Shown one piece after another: positions 25,078-35,557 of a stretch of 64,000 bases of DNA. How positions within the stretch are numbered: the stretch's first letter is position 1; each line of letters opens with the position of its first letter. The DNA is from Agelas oroides (Eukaryota > Porifera > Demospongiae > Agelasida > Agelasidae): assembly GCA_949130485.1 (NCBI GenBank), contig OX422187.1, positions 186,001-250,000 of the forward strand, given 5' to 3'. Both the position numbers and the translations under genes were made by a program. Under the pieces are notes generated by a model, which was not told where the DNA came from, did no database searches, and saw only the letters and a program-made list of their open reading frames with translations.

Positions 25078-25863
25078 CAGAAGATAGACGATTTGCCTTT
25101 TTTAGCGACTTGACTGTCAGGTACTTAACGATGCTTTCCAGCAAATTTAACGATCCTGTTGCCCATGGAAGCACTCGATAATGTCTGATATGGCTCATGG
25201 AGGCCGTTGACTTATCTAACGCGGACATTTCGAGCGTGTCATTTGTGCACTTTGAATGTGGCCGCCATTTTTTTTCGGGGTCATCCCTACATATGGCGTA
25301 CTACCGTACGCCATGATATTCATAGTTCCTATTTAACAGCAGTACCAATAGTTGACAGTTGGGATGTGCTGTGTTGGCATGGAACAATTACTGCATTCCA
25401 ACTATAGGTCTGTGTAAGACTGAGTTCAATATAGACTGTCTAATGGACTTGTGAACTCACAACCAGAGCTATTTTAAGTCTCTAATGCTAATGTCCTGTA
25501 AGGGCTATAGGCTCAGGATAGTTTCAACATGAATTGTGATACCCATCGTGATACTAGAGTGCATTTGTTTATGAATAGTTCAATATTGATTTGTAGGTTA
25601 TCTCCTAACCCTAACCCTAACCCTGGGAACGAGGCTAACTAGTTACAATGCTCCTTTCTCCTCCCTTTATGTGCTCTTGTAACAACTATGCTTGTTTTTG
25701 TTAGTTCATTGAGGGTGCTAAAACTTAGACAGTACATGACTAATTAATGAGTGGAACCTTTGATGTTTACAGGCTCCCAGGGTGTTCAAGTAGGCAAAAG
25801 CCCTCATACAATATGAGTCTTGCTGATCATAAAGGCACTCAAAGAGGAAGGCTAGCCGCTTAA
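22608..25863 (+). CDS. Small three-exon gene, unknown function
   Basis: I do not recognise the product. Exon 1 (22608-22711) starts ATGGCTGGC and encodes a serine/proline-rich stretch beginning MAGTSANPIVIDIYSSPESS, ending AG|GTAAAC. Exon 2 (22772-22867) follows a TTTGTATCTACAG acceptor, encodes RLLNQLTSESEEDEHLDIHE and ends AG|GTAGGA. A third exon (25773-25863), after GATGTTTACAG, continues in phase to a TAA stop; its peptide includes LPGCSSRQKPSYNMS. All junctions are phase 2 and GT-AG. The model gives about 96 residues, acidic in the middle. Exon 3 is the least certain because intron 2 is 2.9 kb and holds a palindromic element and an AAG run. The real gene could continue differently. Confidence 0.45.
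23289..23965. mobile_element. Inverted-repeat element with about 131-base arms
   Basis: The left arm begins AAGTCACAAAAAAGTTTGCC and runs through ACAAGCACATGTAGGGATG to TTGTGCCATTTTGCC at about 23419. The right arm is the near-perfect complement (about 23829-23965). The interior is GT-rich and non-coding. It lies in the proposed second intron of the 22608 gene. Confidence 0.8.
24945..25076 (+). repeat. AAG trinucleotide microsatellite, 44 copies
   Basis: 132 uninterrupted bases of AAG/GAA triplets. Apparent poly-lysine, poly-arginine and poly-phenylalanine frames here are artefacts. GAA/TTC tracts of this length are known to form triplex structures and can impede transcription; this one lies in the proposed long intron. 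Confidence 0.97.
25604..25637. repeat. Short CCCTAA run next to a TAGCC-family end
   Basis: Three telomere-like CCCTAA units are followed at once by CCTGGGAACGAGGCTA, the right terminus of the TAGCC element family. Too short to be a telomere; likely part of a worn element. Confidence 0.6.
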
Positions 25864-27140
25864 ATAAGCTTTTAGCATTTTTGTGGTGAAGTTATACGGC
25901 TTTTCCTTACGGTTACGATGAACAAGCTGTGCGCGCGCTTATTTATAATTATATTCATGACGTATACCCGCAAGTCCGAATGCATTCCTACCGTTACTAA
26001 CTTTGCGTCAATTTTAGCGAACTACTTTTATTTTCTGCAGAAGATAACAGCTCAACGGCCTTCCGTACTAAATTTTCGAGGTCGACTCGTCAAGTTTTTC
26101 CAAAAACGTTCTGGACAAACCGTCAGAAAATGGCTTTTTCGGTCGTGGTTTACGAAGAATGCTACTCAAAATTTTATGTAGCGCCTACATTTCGAGCGCT
26201 GCTTGAAAATTGCCATCGAGTCGACCTAGATACTTGTGCTAGGAGACTAGTAACCGAAAACGGTGAGTTTGAGGGCTGTCAGTAAGCAGATATTTGACGC
26301 AAGAGAGTTTATGTGGAGGCTTTGTTCTGGATGGTGTGGATTATAAGCTGCTAGAGCTGTTATGACCAAAAGAGCAATGTGTATAGCCTGGTCTTTGGTA
26401 TCTCCATAGGCTTTTGAAGCGCTAAAATACCTCCAAGCACTCTAGAGTTATAACGCTGACATTCAAGCGCATTTATTGAATTCTGAGATAGGACAGGTTG
26501 TTCATCGTAACCTTAAGTATTGCATATATTGTGCGTCGGTGCCATCCCTACATAGGGAGTCTACCGACTCTCTGATATTTTAGGCTGTCTGCTACTTGTG
26601 TTGACATCTCTGCAATTCTCCATATACTTGTATCACTAAACCCAACCATTCAACCTAACCCATCACTAGTAGTACCTGACGAGGAAGGACACTTGTGTTA
26701 AATAATTCCTGTCACTTCCCTTTTCAATGCATGGAAGCCACCACGGAAGCGTAAGGAGTCCAACATGATGATCTCTGAAGATAAATTTCTAAAACGTGTA
26801 TGGAAAGGAAACAAAGCACCAACAATCACTTTTGGAATCATTTGATCCTGCCCAGTTAAGTACCATGGCACTGCTTGTGCCTCGTTGAAAGATTTTCTAG
26901 AGGCCACAAAGGGAATGGGGCTCAGCACTAGTCTTCTTTTTGACAAGTCAGTCCGAGTGTGGAAACCACCAGGCAATGATGTCAATGAAAGGAGCCAAAC
27001 TCCATTGGAGTACAACATTCCGTCCAAGAAGGCAGAAGTTATAGCCTTCAAAGAGTCCTTGGCTGTAAAGTGAAGCTGACATTTGCCGTATTGAAAGGGA
27101 GACAAGGGACCAAAGACACTCTCTGAAGTGGTTTCAATGA
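25864..27140. other. Stretch without a recognised gene
   Basis: An open frame at 26698-27105 (minus, 135 codons) and a shorter one opposite it resemble nothing I know. The plus strand may hold the decayed upstream part of the YqaJ gene that follows, but I cannot demonstrate it. A short palindrome, ATGGCGTAC/GTACGCCAT, lies just upstream at 25293-25314 next to a CATCCCTACA motif, and another CATCCCTACA lies at about 26550. Confidence 0.4.
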
Positions 27141-27797
27141 CGACGCTTTCGAATTACAGCCTCACATTTTGCTGAAGTCTGTCGACGTAGACATACAACA
27201 CCACCTGATGCTCTTGTTTTACGTTTGCTTGGGGTTAACAGCCAAAAGAGAAAGGACACTGTTTCAATGAGTTGGGGTAGAAACAATGAAGCAATTGCCT
27301 TTACCAAGAGGAGAAGCTTATGTCAGGAAATAAGACCTTGGTAGTAACTAACTCTGGATTGTGGGTGTCACCTGATTACCCATTCCTAGGAGCTTCCCCA
27401 GATGGATCTGTTTATGACTGCTCAGAGCCTATTCCATTTGGCTTTGTTGAGGTAAAATGCCCATACAAGCACAGATACATCACCCCAGCTGAAGCATGTT
27501 CTGATCCATCCTTTTGTAGTAGACTGCTGATGCGCAATGGAACAGAGCAACTCACACCGAAAGAGAGTCATCCCTACTGCTATCAAGTCCAAGGACAGAT
27601 GTCCATTGGACATAGGACCTGGAATGATTTTCACTACAAAGGGAATCAACATTGAAAGAATTTACTTCAATGAACTATTTTGGGAGAGAGAAGTATTGCC
27701 TAAACTTGTTCATTTTTATGACAGCTGTTTGGCACCAGAGATTTTACACCCTATGCATGCTATTGGTGTTTCTATACGTGACTTATCTAAAGAGTAA
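27141..27797 (+). pseudogene. YqaJ-type nuclease gene, frameshifted
   Basis: The product would be a member of the YqaJ/lambda-exonuclease (PD-(D/E)XK) family common in sponge and cnidarian mobile or mobile-derived genes. In order: RRFRITASHFAEVCRR at 27141, WGRNNEAIAF, then after a shift near 27310 LVVTNSGLWVSPDYPFLGAS, SPDG, FVEVKCPYKH (acidic and lysine catalytic positions) and YQVQGQMSIGHRTW. After a second shift near 27640 come TKGINIERIYFNELFWERE and LAPEILHPMHAIG, with a stop at about 27797. A TGA lies just upstream of the first motif. Two frame changes mean it cannot make the full domain as read. A 261-base piece recurs at 9239-9499. Confidence 0.75.
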
Positions 27798-27799
27798 GT

Positions 27800-28915
27800 T
27801 ATATAATTATATAGCAGCCATAAATGGTCACAAATCACAGTGGCCTTGGTGTGGATGTGTATCACGGCTCATAGAAGTGCTCAATCGCAGGATTAGTGGC
27901 CAGCACAAGCCAGTTGATAAAGTCCACAACGGTGGCCAATGGGTACAATACAGTCATGTTTTTTTCACGACGTTTCAAAAATCGGGAAAAGGACTTTAGC
28001 AACTCTTCACTTCAAAAACAGTTTCACCAGTGGCTAGTCGAGGGGGTAACATAGAGTTATCACAACTAACGAATGCTAGAGAGCGTTTGTGCCGCAAAAC
28101 AGTGTACTGAGCACATACGTAAAATTGACATTCATACTACCCTTTTTCACTCTTTGTGCGCAGAGTTTTGCAGCTTTTTACTAAAACTTTACTTAGCCCC
28201 CTCCAGTAAGTTGTGAAGTTTCTCTGGAAAAAGAATGGAGGGTGTGACTTGTATTGTATGAAAAGGAAGCATTACGAAAAATCGCTAACATTAACCGCTG
28301 CTTTCCACGTTATTTTCTTGAGTATGGTATCAAAGTTTGTTACACAAACAGTAGTTACTGTACATTAATTGGGTATCAACTTTGGCGATCTGTGACAGCA
28401 CGATCACTGAAATGAGACATTATGCATAATGCATAATTTCATTGATAGAGGTCCTACGTAAAAGAAAATAATAAAGTGATAGCTTACAGTTCCATTTACC
28501 AATTCAGAAGTTAAGATTCATACAGGAAGGCAACTGAACTCCCCCACCAAAGATGCACGCACACAAGGTTGAAGACTTCCCAAAAAATATATGGTATGGG
28601 GTTCCAGAAGCCACCATAAAGCACGTAAAATTTGGGAGGTGCATGTGTATGTGTGTGTGGAGGGGGAGGGGGGGGGGGGGGGGGGGGATGGGGAGGGAGG
28701 GTGCATGATGTCTGATATTATATATGACACCCTGAGAAGTAGACCCACCTAATGCACTTATAATTATGCTACCAAGGGCACATCAAGCCAAAGGTGGCTC
28801 AAGGACATACAACTACCCATTGTCCACATATAGACATGGGTAGTGCTTAGTGTTACTATCACTGATTAAGCATGTGAAAATTCATGTGCAGTATGGCATT
28901 TTGCCGTAAATGCAT
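27800..28915. other. Stretch without a recognised gene
   Basis: No supported gene. A poly-G run (about 28660-28690) lies in a GGGGAGGG-rich patch; the proline-rich frame opposite it is an artefact. Confidence 0.5.
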
Positions 28916-28919
28916 GTTG

Positions 28920-29258
28920 CATAGGCGCCGGAAGCACTTCGAATTTGGGGGGGGGGGGCACAGTTGTAGCGCGGCGGCCGCTTTGCGGCCGTAGGGAGGG
29001 GTGCAGGAGGGGTTCCCTCCCTCCCGCGCGAAGCTCGGTAGCTCACCCACTTCTTCCATTCGCAACCTTGTAACGTTACAAGGCGTGTACTTTTGACCTC
29101 AGTGTCACTTGTTTTCTTGTTTTCTTAGCTGCCAAGTGTCAAGCGTTCTCTGGCTTGCTCAAAAATGCGCGTGCCCCCTCCCCCCCATGCCCCCCCCCAG
29201 CCTCGAGGTTTGGGGGGGGGGCACGTGCCCCCCCAAACCCCCGGTTCCGTCGCCTATG
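28920..29258. mobile_element. MITE with CATAGGCG termini
   Basis: A 339-base unit bounded by CATAGGCGCCGGAA and the complement of TTCCGTCGCCTATG. Just inside the right end GGTTTGGGGGGGGG and CCCCCCAAACC form another inverted pair. The termini resemble those at 8116 and 39856. I found no convincing target duplication. Confidence 0.65.
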
Positions 29259-29580
29259 TGCTGCATGACCTCTCACTACCAAAGGTGGCTCGATGTGCCC
29301 TTGCTGCTACAACGGTTCACATGTGATTTTCGTGATTGTGCTCATAACAGTAATAGAAGTAGTATTCCAGTTGTTACACGTTACAACAGCTTGTGATACT
29401 ATGAAATAGACAAAGAAGCCCCACATACCTTTGAAGAAGCAGTACTTGGAAGGGAGCACTCAATCTTTGAAGAATCTGGGAATCGGAGACTGAACTTCAG
29501 CCCACCACGACAGGACAGGTTCCGCTCAGTCCACTTGCTACGCAGCAATTCACGAAGCTTGAAAAAAAAGATCAAATATA

Positions 29581-30143
29581 CCGTAGTGTCCCGCAAATAC
29601 GCCCCCCCCATGCGCTTAAGCCCCCCCTGCATTTTTAGCGCAAAGTCTTGCAGAGGTATTTTTATCCCGCGCATAAGCCCCCCCCCCAACCACTTATCGC
29701 TATTACCAAAATTTACTGACAAGTATGTGAGGCAGTCCCATGTAGAAATTGAAGGTTATTCCATCGCATATTTCGATCACATCGCTGTGTGCTGATATGT
29801 GCTTCGTAGATTCTTCTGCGTCTACGAAGCACGTATGAGCCCCGCCCTTAACGGAAGTTCAGCGATATGGCACTTCAAACACAGTAATGCGATCGAAATA
29901 TAAGACGGAACAACCTTCGATTTCTACATGGGACTGCTACATGTATAAATAACATCATTCCAGATGGCAACTACAAAGTCGTAAAATGCGTTCTCTTTAG
30001 ACACGAAGTTGTGGGCGGGGCACCGGAAGGGAGGGCGTAATCGCGACAGAAAATGTCCCATCCCTCGTATAAGCCCCCCCTGCGCTTTGTACTAAGGCTA
30101 AGGTTGAAAAAGGGGGGGGGGGGGTATTTGCGTGACACTACGG
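29581..30143. mobile_element. TA-flanked inverted-repeat element
   Basis: The ends are CCGTAGTGTCCCGCAAATAC and the complement of GTATTTGCGTGACACTACGG, each next to a TA dinucleotide (29579-29580, 30144-30145), as expected of Tc1/mariner-like insertion. Inside is a second inverted pair: CATGTAGAAATTGAAGGTT and its near complement AACCTTCGATTTCTACATG, with a GTGCTTCGTAGA/TCTACGAAGCAC hairpin in the middle. No transposase. Confidence 0.7.
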
Positions 30144-30585
30144 TACTTAGTATTAGTGATTCAACCACTGAAAACTCACCTCTTCCCTTCTAGCTCTGTC
30201 CTCCTAGAAAATGAGAGGTAATGACATTCTCTTTTATAGGACAATGATATGATCTATGATCTAGTCGAGCACACTACTGAAAGAGTAATGGACTCCTGAA
30301 GCTAGTATCACTTAAATCACTAACTAAAAGTCAAAATGAATGTTAAAAATGACGTAGTACATACAAAAAATGTTACCTGCTGTTGTCTTCTGTTCACAGC
30401 CTACAACGGAAGAGACATTATAAATATTCATGTACTGCATATGGTGAGAGTAGTATCACTTTATGAGGAATATTGCATGTATTTGTGTAATACACTGTGG
30501 CTACTAATAATTCCCTCACAATGTGGAAAAATTAGTGGTTAATAAGCTCCTGATATTAGTGTACTTACAGATTCTTATCCATACA

Positions 30586-31223
30586 TAGCCTCGTACCCAG
30601 GCCACGTGGGAGGAGGGAACAGTGGCCTGCTATCCACTGTTTGCGCATGCGCGAAAAACCCCATGATTTCATGGGGTATCATATACCGTGGCATCGTTTA
30701 CGAACCGTTAATCTTACCGTATTGCTCCGAAGCACGTCCGTCTTGAGCTTATCCCGAGAACATGGCAGGTAAAAGCGAGGACTTTGATAAAGCGCTCAAG
30801 TTCGCTCTTTGTTGTATTGGAAAGGGAGATTTCGTTTTGAAAGCAGACCAGCTGGATGCGATCAAATGTATCTACGATGGTATTCCTGTGGCTACCCACG
30901 GATTTGGGGAAGTCCATCTGCTACGAGACTCTGCCGTTTGTTTTCAACTACAAGCACAGTGACGGTGGAACTGGCGGTGGTTGTAGCATAGTCCTTGTCG
31001 TGTCACCCCTTGTGTCTCTGATAATGGAAGCCATCGCCGCGTAAACACAGCTGCCACACTGCAAGCCGTATATCTAGTTTGGTTATTTCTCCGCATAACA
31101 ACCCGTGTAACTTGTCCATAATCGGACTTGTTCGCGGAAGATTTCTGGAATCGTTAGCACATGCGCAAACAGTGGATACCAGGCCACTTTTCCCTCCTCC
31201 TACGTGGCCTGGGTACGAGGCTA
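30586..31223. mobile_element. TAGCC-type element carrying a helicase fragment (Pack-MULE-like)
   Basis: The termini are TAGCCTCGTACCCAGGCCAC and its complement, with about 67 bases of near-perfect terminal inverted repeat (through CACTGTTTGCGCATG). Perfect 9-base direct repeats ATCCATACA flank it at 30577-30585 and 31224-31232. The interior contains no transposase but the start of a RecQ-like helicase gene (separate entry). Long inverted termini, a 9-base target duplication and host-gene cargo are the defining traits of plant Pack-MULEs; assignment to the Mutator-like superfamily is inference. Confidence 0.8.
30762..31044 (+). pseudogene. Captured RecQ-like helicase N-terminal fragment
   Basis: The frame opens MAGKSEDFDKALKFALCC and runs through FVLKADQLDAIKCIYDG, the region just before helicase motif I. 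After a frame change near 30890 it continues VFLWLPTDLGKSICYETLPF, which is motif I (Walker A; the usual form has GFGKS, so one glycine is replaced here), and then IVLVVSPLVSLI, matching motif Ia. The stop follows at 31044. Motif II and everything after are missing. The fragment ends inside the right part of the transposable element. Non-functional as read. Confidence 0.7.
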
Positions 31224-31567
31224 ATCCATACACTAAATTGAAGCTGATTCCACCCTGATCCCCAAATCAAAATCAACAAGGAAGCAGATAAATATAGTTT
31301 CAGTATTCTTAATGGCTCAGGAAGGACCTAAAAGTCATGTAATATTCTGAGCTTGTTCTACCCCCCTATAATATCAGATAGCAAAGGTCACTTACAAACC
31401 CAACTTGTGTTATGACCCAATACATGTATTACCTTTGCTCTGTCAATGCGTCGAGATTCTTCATATGCTGCATCTTGTTCCTCTCTTATACGCCGGTTTT
31501 CCTGAATATTGTGCTGCAGTGATTAGTAAATGTGACAACTTTGCATGGATACATTCCAGCATCAGAC

Positions 31568-31592
31568 AACCAACCCCCCCCCCCCCCCCCCC
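31568..31592 (+). repeat. Poly-C tract
   Basis: A run of C broken once by A. Proline- and glycine-rich frames around it are artefacts. The rest of 31233-32270 shows no recognisable gene or element. Confidence 0.8.
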
Positions 31593-32272
31593 ACCCCAAG
31601 TGGTCACACAAGGAGAGGGAGTGCCTGGTATACACTGTTTTTATGTACTCAGTACATACCCTCATTTTGCCACGTCCTTTGCTATAATTGCATGTATGTG
31701 CAAACAAAACAGTTCAAACCGGGGACTTCCTCTCCTCGCCTGACCTTGCTTGGTACAAGGCTAGGATGACAGAGCTGTAAGAAGACTATAATATAACCAT
31801 AGATGTAAATAGGTACATGTTCTTGACTCAACCTTTATCCTACACTAACCTACATGTGGTTTTGAGACATGACTATAGGTTCAGGTCAATAGGAGCAGGA
31901 TAATAGCTATCTCACAGAACATGTCCAAGCCAATTCAATTATGCTATCGATTATCTCTGCAACATCTGTTTATCCCCCACGAAAAACTGTATGCAGTGCA
32001 AACACTTAATTTATTGGGCCAGACAGATATATCTGTCGTACCTTCAACTTAATCCTATACTCTGTCAGTAGACTACTCCTTTTTTTTAGACAGTATAAAT
32101 AGATGTTGCATGTGTATCCTAACCTCACTAGTCTCAATACCAGACTCAGTGCCAGACACATCATCCAACTCCGTCACTGTTGGTGCCTGATTGAATATGA
32201 AGATAAATTCAGAGTAATTGGAAGTGTTCAATGTCAGCACTTTGTTTGCTGCACTTTATACTAGGCCACTTT

Positions 32273-33303
32273 GGTGCGTGCACTTTTTGTCCAACTAAAA
32301 AATCAATTTTCTAGAAAAAGAATTTCAGCTGATTTCATTCCTTTTTCCTTTTTCTGAAGGCAAAAAAAAGGAATTCTAAATGATGAATCCCTTTTCCTTT
32401 TATCTGACAGGAAATTGGATTTGCCTGCACCCTCCAGGTAGCCCTGTTCCCAGGCTCTCCCCCCCTCCCCCCCCCCCCCCCCCCGCACACGAATGGGGAT
32501 TGGGAACGAGGCTACCCTCCAGGAGTATCTGCATTAGTGATCTTTGTCCTCAAGATCTTCCGCATTAGTGATTACCTAGCCTCTTGGTGGGGGAGAATGG
32601 GGGTCTGGGAAATCTCGTCACATGCAGTGCACAATGTCACATCACATGGACTGAAGGTAGACGTGGTGGGTGGTTCCCCACCATTAACTTTCCATTGATC
32701 AGTCTACCTTCAGTCCATGTGACGTGACATCATTCACTGCATGTGACAAGATCTCCCAGACCCCCTTCTCCCCCACCAAGAGGCTAGGTGGGGGAGAAGG
32801 GAAGATCTTGAGGTCAAAGATCACTAATGAAGTGCAACTTGATACTCCTGGAGGGTAGCCTCGTTCCCAATCCCCATTCGTTTGTGTGTGTGTGTGTGTG
32901 GGGGGGGGGGGGGAGCCTGGGAACAGGGCTACCTGGAGGGTGCAGGCAAATCCAATTTTCTGTCAGAAATAAGGAAAAAAGGAATTTATCGTTCTGAATT
33001 CCTTTTATGCTTTCTTCAGGTAAATGAAAAAGAAATGCATCATTTACAATTCCTTTTATGCTTTCTTCAGATAAATGAAAAAGAAATGCATCATTTACAA
33101 TTCCTTTTATGCTTTCTTCAGATAAATGAAAAAGAAAGTGTGTTTCTGAATTCTGTTTTTCTTTTTGCCATGGAAAGGAAAAAGGAAATATGCCACACTA
33201 GCTTGATTTTTCATTCCCTGGTAGGTCAAAATACGATGAAATCAGCTGAAATTCTTTTTCTCGAAAATTGATTTTTTAGTTGGACGAAAAGTGCATGCAC
33301 CCA
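32273..33303. mobile_element. Three-layer nested palindrome
   Basis: The outer arms start GGTGCGTGCACTTTTTGTCC, and the complement ends the element as GGACGAAAAGTGCATGCACC. Within the arms come AAATCAATTTTC, then CCTGCACCCTCCAGG, an inserted 76-base TAGCC element, GGAGTATC and GATCTTTG. The innermost palindrome (about 32577-32787) has arms from TAGCCTCTTGGTGGGGGAGA through GACTGAAGGTAGAC, closing on a loop at about 32660-32698. The right arm also has a tandem of about 60 bases (TTCCTTTTATGCTTTCTTCA, three copies, 32990-33130) absent from the left arm. Confidence 0.82.
32439..32514. mobile_element. 76-bp TAGCC-type mini-element with 9-bp target duplication
   Basis: The ends are TAGCCCTGTTCCCAGGCT and the complement of GGGAACGAGGCTA, with a poly-C core. 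Perfect 9-base repeats CCCTCCAGG lie at 32430-32438 and 32515-32523. The mirror arm (about 32857-32932) carries the same insertion and flanks inverted, so this copy was already there when the arm was duplicated. Confidence 0.8.
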
Positions 33304-33382
33304 CTTACATTCCTGCTCAAGTGACTACTTGCCACTATTTGAATAATATAAGGTTAAGGTTAGCCCAAACACCTGAAACAAA

Positions 33383-34127
33383 CTAACTGTTAATGACCTT
33401 CAGCACACGAAGCAGGTTTCTTGATTTCTGAAGCATTCTTGCACTGGCACTGTCTGGATATTTGGTCTCGAAATCATCATCTGAATTGCTACTCCCACTG
33501 CTGATATGAATCACTGGACTACCTTCCTTCTGTAAGGCAAAATACAGTACTAGTTTGTTATTGGTGTGGTGGCTATCAACAATGAGAATATCGCCCAAAA
33601 GCTCAACCAACCTCAAACTCTTCACAAAGATAGAGACATCCTCTCCTCTGCAGAACCTTTTCACCATCGATCTCCTGCACACATGCCCGAGAGAGGTTGT
33701 GACAACCTTGATCACATTCGAGAATGGTGAAGTGGCTAAGTTGAAATCGTGTGAAGGCACGAATGATTGCATTTTTCACTTGAAGAAAACTCATTGTACG
33801 TCTGAGTGAAACTGATTGAATCCTTCCCTCAGAATACAACTTCTGCCGCACTTTTCCCTTAGGTACTCTCATACTGAACTTCTCCATCAAAACCACAGTG
33901 ACGACAGTAGGCTTGGGGTTTCCCTTACTAGCAGCTTTCTTTTTCTTCTGTTGAGGCAATGCAACACATTCACCTGATGGATCAAACAGGTCCACAGAGT
34001 GCTTTCGGCTGCTTGATGAGCGTGACATGCTGGAAGATGGAAAATAGGAGGCTAGAGCCTTTGCTTCTGCCTCTGTTGGCTTCTTTACACGAGCAATGAT
34101 GTTCTTCACCTTCTCAGAAGATGTAAG
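33383..34127 (-). CDS. Last two exons of an unnamed gene
   Basis: Exon A (34127-33612) follows a TTTCTAG acceptor and encodes about 172 residues: a serine- and lysine-rich stretch (SMSRSSSSRKHSVDLFD, QQKKKKAASK), then a compact domain VVTVVLMEKFSMRVPKGKVR, SVSLRRTMSFLQVKNAIIRA, FTILECDQGCHNLS and GCLYLCEEFE. Intron 33611-33530 is 82 bases, GT-AG, phase 0. Exon B (33529-33383) encodes KEGSPVIHISSGSSNSDDDF and ends LRVLKVINS-stop. The domain looks like the variable N-terminal part of HECT-type genes (G2E3-like) expanded in invertebrates, but no HECT domain is here and that link is only an impression. No in-frame ATG opens exon A, so the 5' exons lie upstream of 34127 and were not identified. 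Confidence 0.6.
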
Positions 34128-34199
34128 CTAGAAATTTAACAATACCAAAATGATGTAAAAACTGTGCTTGGAAATGAATGTAGAATTCAGTGCATTACA

Positions 34200-35350
34200 G
34201 ACCAACCTACCAACCAATGAGTGTTAGCCCATGCAATTTATCGCAGTCAAGTCTAAAGTGTGTCCCAAGATGCATTGTGCTAAAACAGCTTGGCTAGCCC
34301 TAGGATTGCACACATTAACACTTTGCTTAGGTACTTAACCAGTTTACTCACTCAAGTATGCACCCCTCAGAGAGACAGATTTCAGCACTCCCTTGAGTAG
34401 GCCTGTGCCCAATGTGCTCAAAAAGCTTTCTATTTTTCTCTTCTATAATACTTCTAAAGTTTGCCTATTTTGCTCACTAGTTCTACCTCTTGTTCTTGGT
34501 CATACTTTGGCTCAGGCGAAGTGCCTCTGTGACGACGACGACACATGCTTTTCTTGCTGGTGACACAAGACTATGCAGTTTCCTCTTGGTGGTGAGAAAT
34601 GGCTCCTTTCATTTCTTGTGTGTTCAGAGGGGCATTGGTGATTTCAATTGGCTAAGAATGTACACTACGATAGAATTAGTATCCCCACTGTCCACTCATC
34701 CCTACCATTTTACAAAACTGTGCACGTGTAGTTACGAGTGATTAGGCAATTTCTCTAGGCAATGCCGCTCTTCTGCCTGATTCCTGCCAATTTTTCTGGC
34801 ATTTATGTTTCCTGCTTAAGCTTACCCATTTTTACAAAGTTTATGCAGATTTATAGGCACAGATTTACCCTTGAACGACAAATGAATAACACTCAAACCA
34901 CCTAGATTAAACCTCTAGGACACAGGTATTTCAACTATTAAAGGTCTTAATACCTCGAATACTTGAGTACCATCCCCTGGTATATAATGTTCCTCTGGAA
35001 GGAGTGTACACTGGAATTGCCGTACATTTTGTAGTTACTTTATTTCTTAATCATATGCCGACTATATCACAGTCCATAGTAAAGCTCCATTAACAACAGT
35101 GAAATAAATGCCAAATAGTGTTGCAACATGTTTTTCTTGTACATTTAAACAGTGAAAAAAGTGTACTAGCTCACTGATTGGCTGAACAACAGTGCAAAAA
35201 GTATAATAGCTCTCTGATTGGTTGAAAAACAGACTGTTAACAGCACAAAAGTATATTAGCTCACTGATTTGTCAGTGACTTCTAAGTACCAACAATTTGC
35301 TGTAAACTATCTAATGTACTATAAACTTGTGAACTTGTAAGTAACAACAA
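34200..35350. other. Stretch without a recognised gene
   Basis: It should contain upstream exons of the minus-strand gene ending at 33383, but I could not identify them. A short repeated motif (TAGCTC(A/T)CTGATT, three copies with about 60-base spacing at 35166-35268) is the only structure seen. Confidence 0.4.
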
Positions 35351-35361
35351 TTTGCTGTAAA

Positions 35362-35556
35362 CGCGGTCGTGTGTCATGTGTCTCCAGTAAGCGCGGTCGT
35401 GTGTCATGTGACTCCAGTAAGCGCGGTCGTGTGTCATGTGACTCCAGTAAGCGCGGTCGTGTGTCATGTGACTCCAGTAAGCGCGGTCGTGTGTCATGTG
35501 ACTCCAGTAAGCGCGGTCGTGTGTCATGTGACTCCAGTAAGCGCGGTCGTGTGTCA
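35362..35556 (+). repeat. 30-bp minisatellite abutting a foldback end
   Basis: Between six and seven units of GCGGTCGTGTGTCATGTGAC plus TCCAGTAAGC, period 30. Neighbouring copies are nearly identical, with a GTGTCT variant in the first. It ends exactly where the terminal sequence GGGGATCGTCTTAAG of the foldback begins. The same unit recurs at 38874-39195. There are no unique spacers, so it is not a CRISPR array. Confidence 0.95.
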
Positions 35557-35557
35557 T

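Noticed and set aside
24895-25228. Poly-lysine, poly-arginine and poly-phenylalanine ORFs
   Set aside because: Pure AAG microsatellite.
25604-25624. Interstitial telomere
   Set aside because: Only three CCCTAA units beside a transposon end; too short for a telomeric origin claim.
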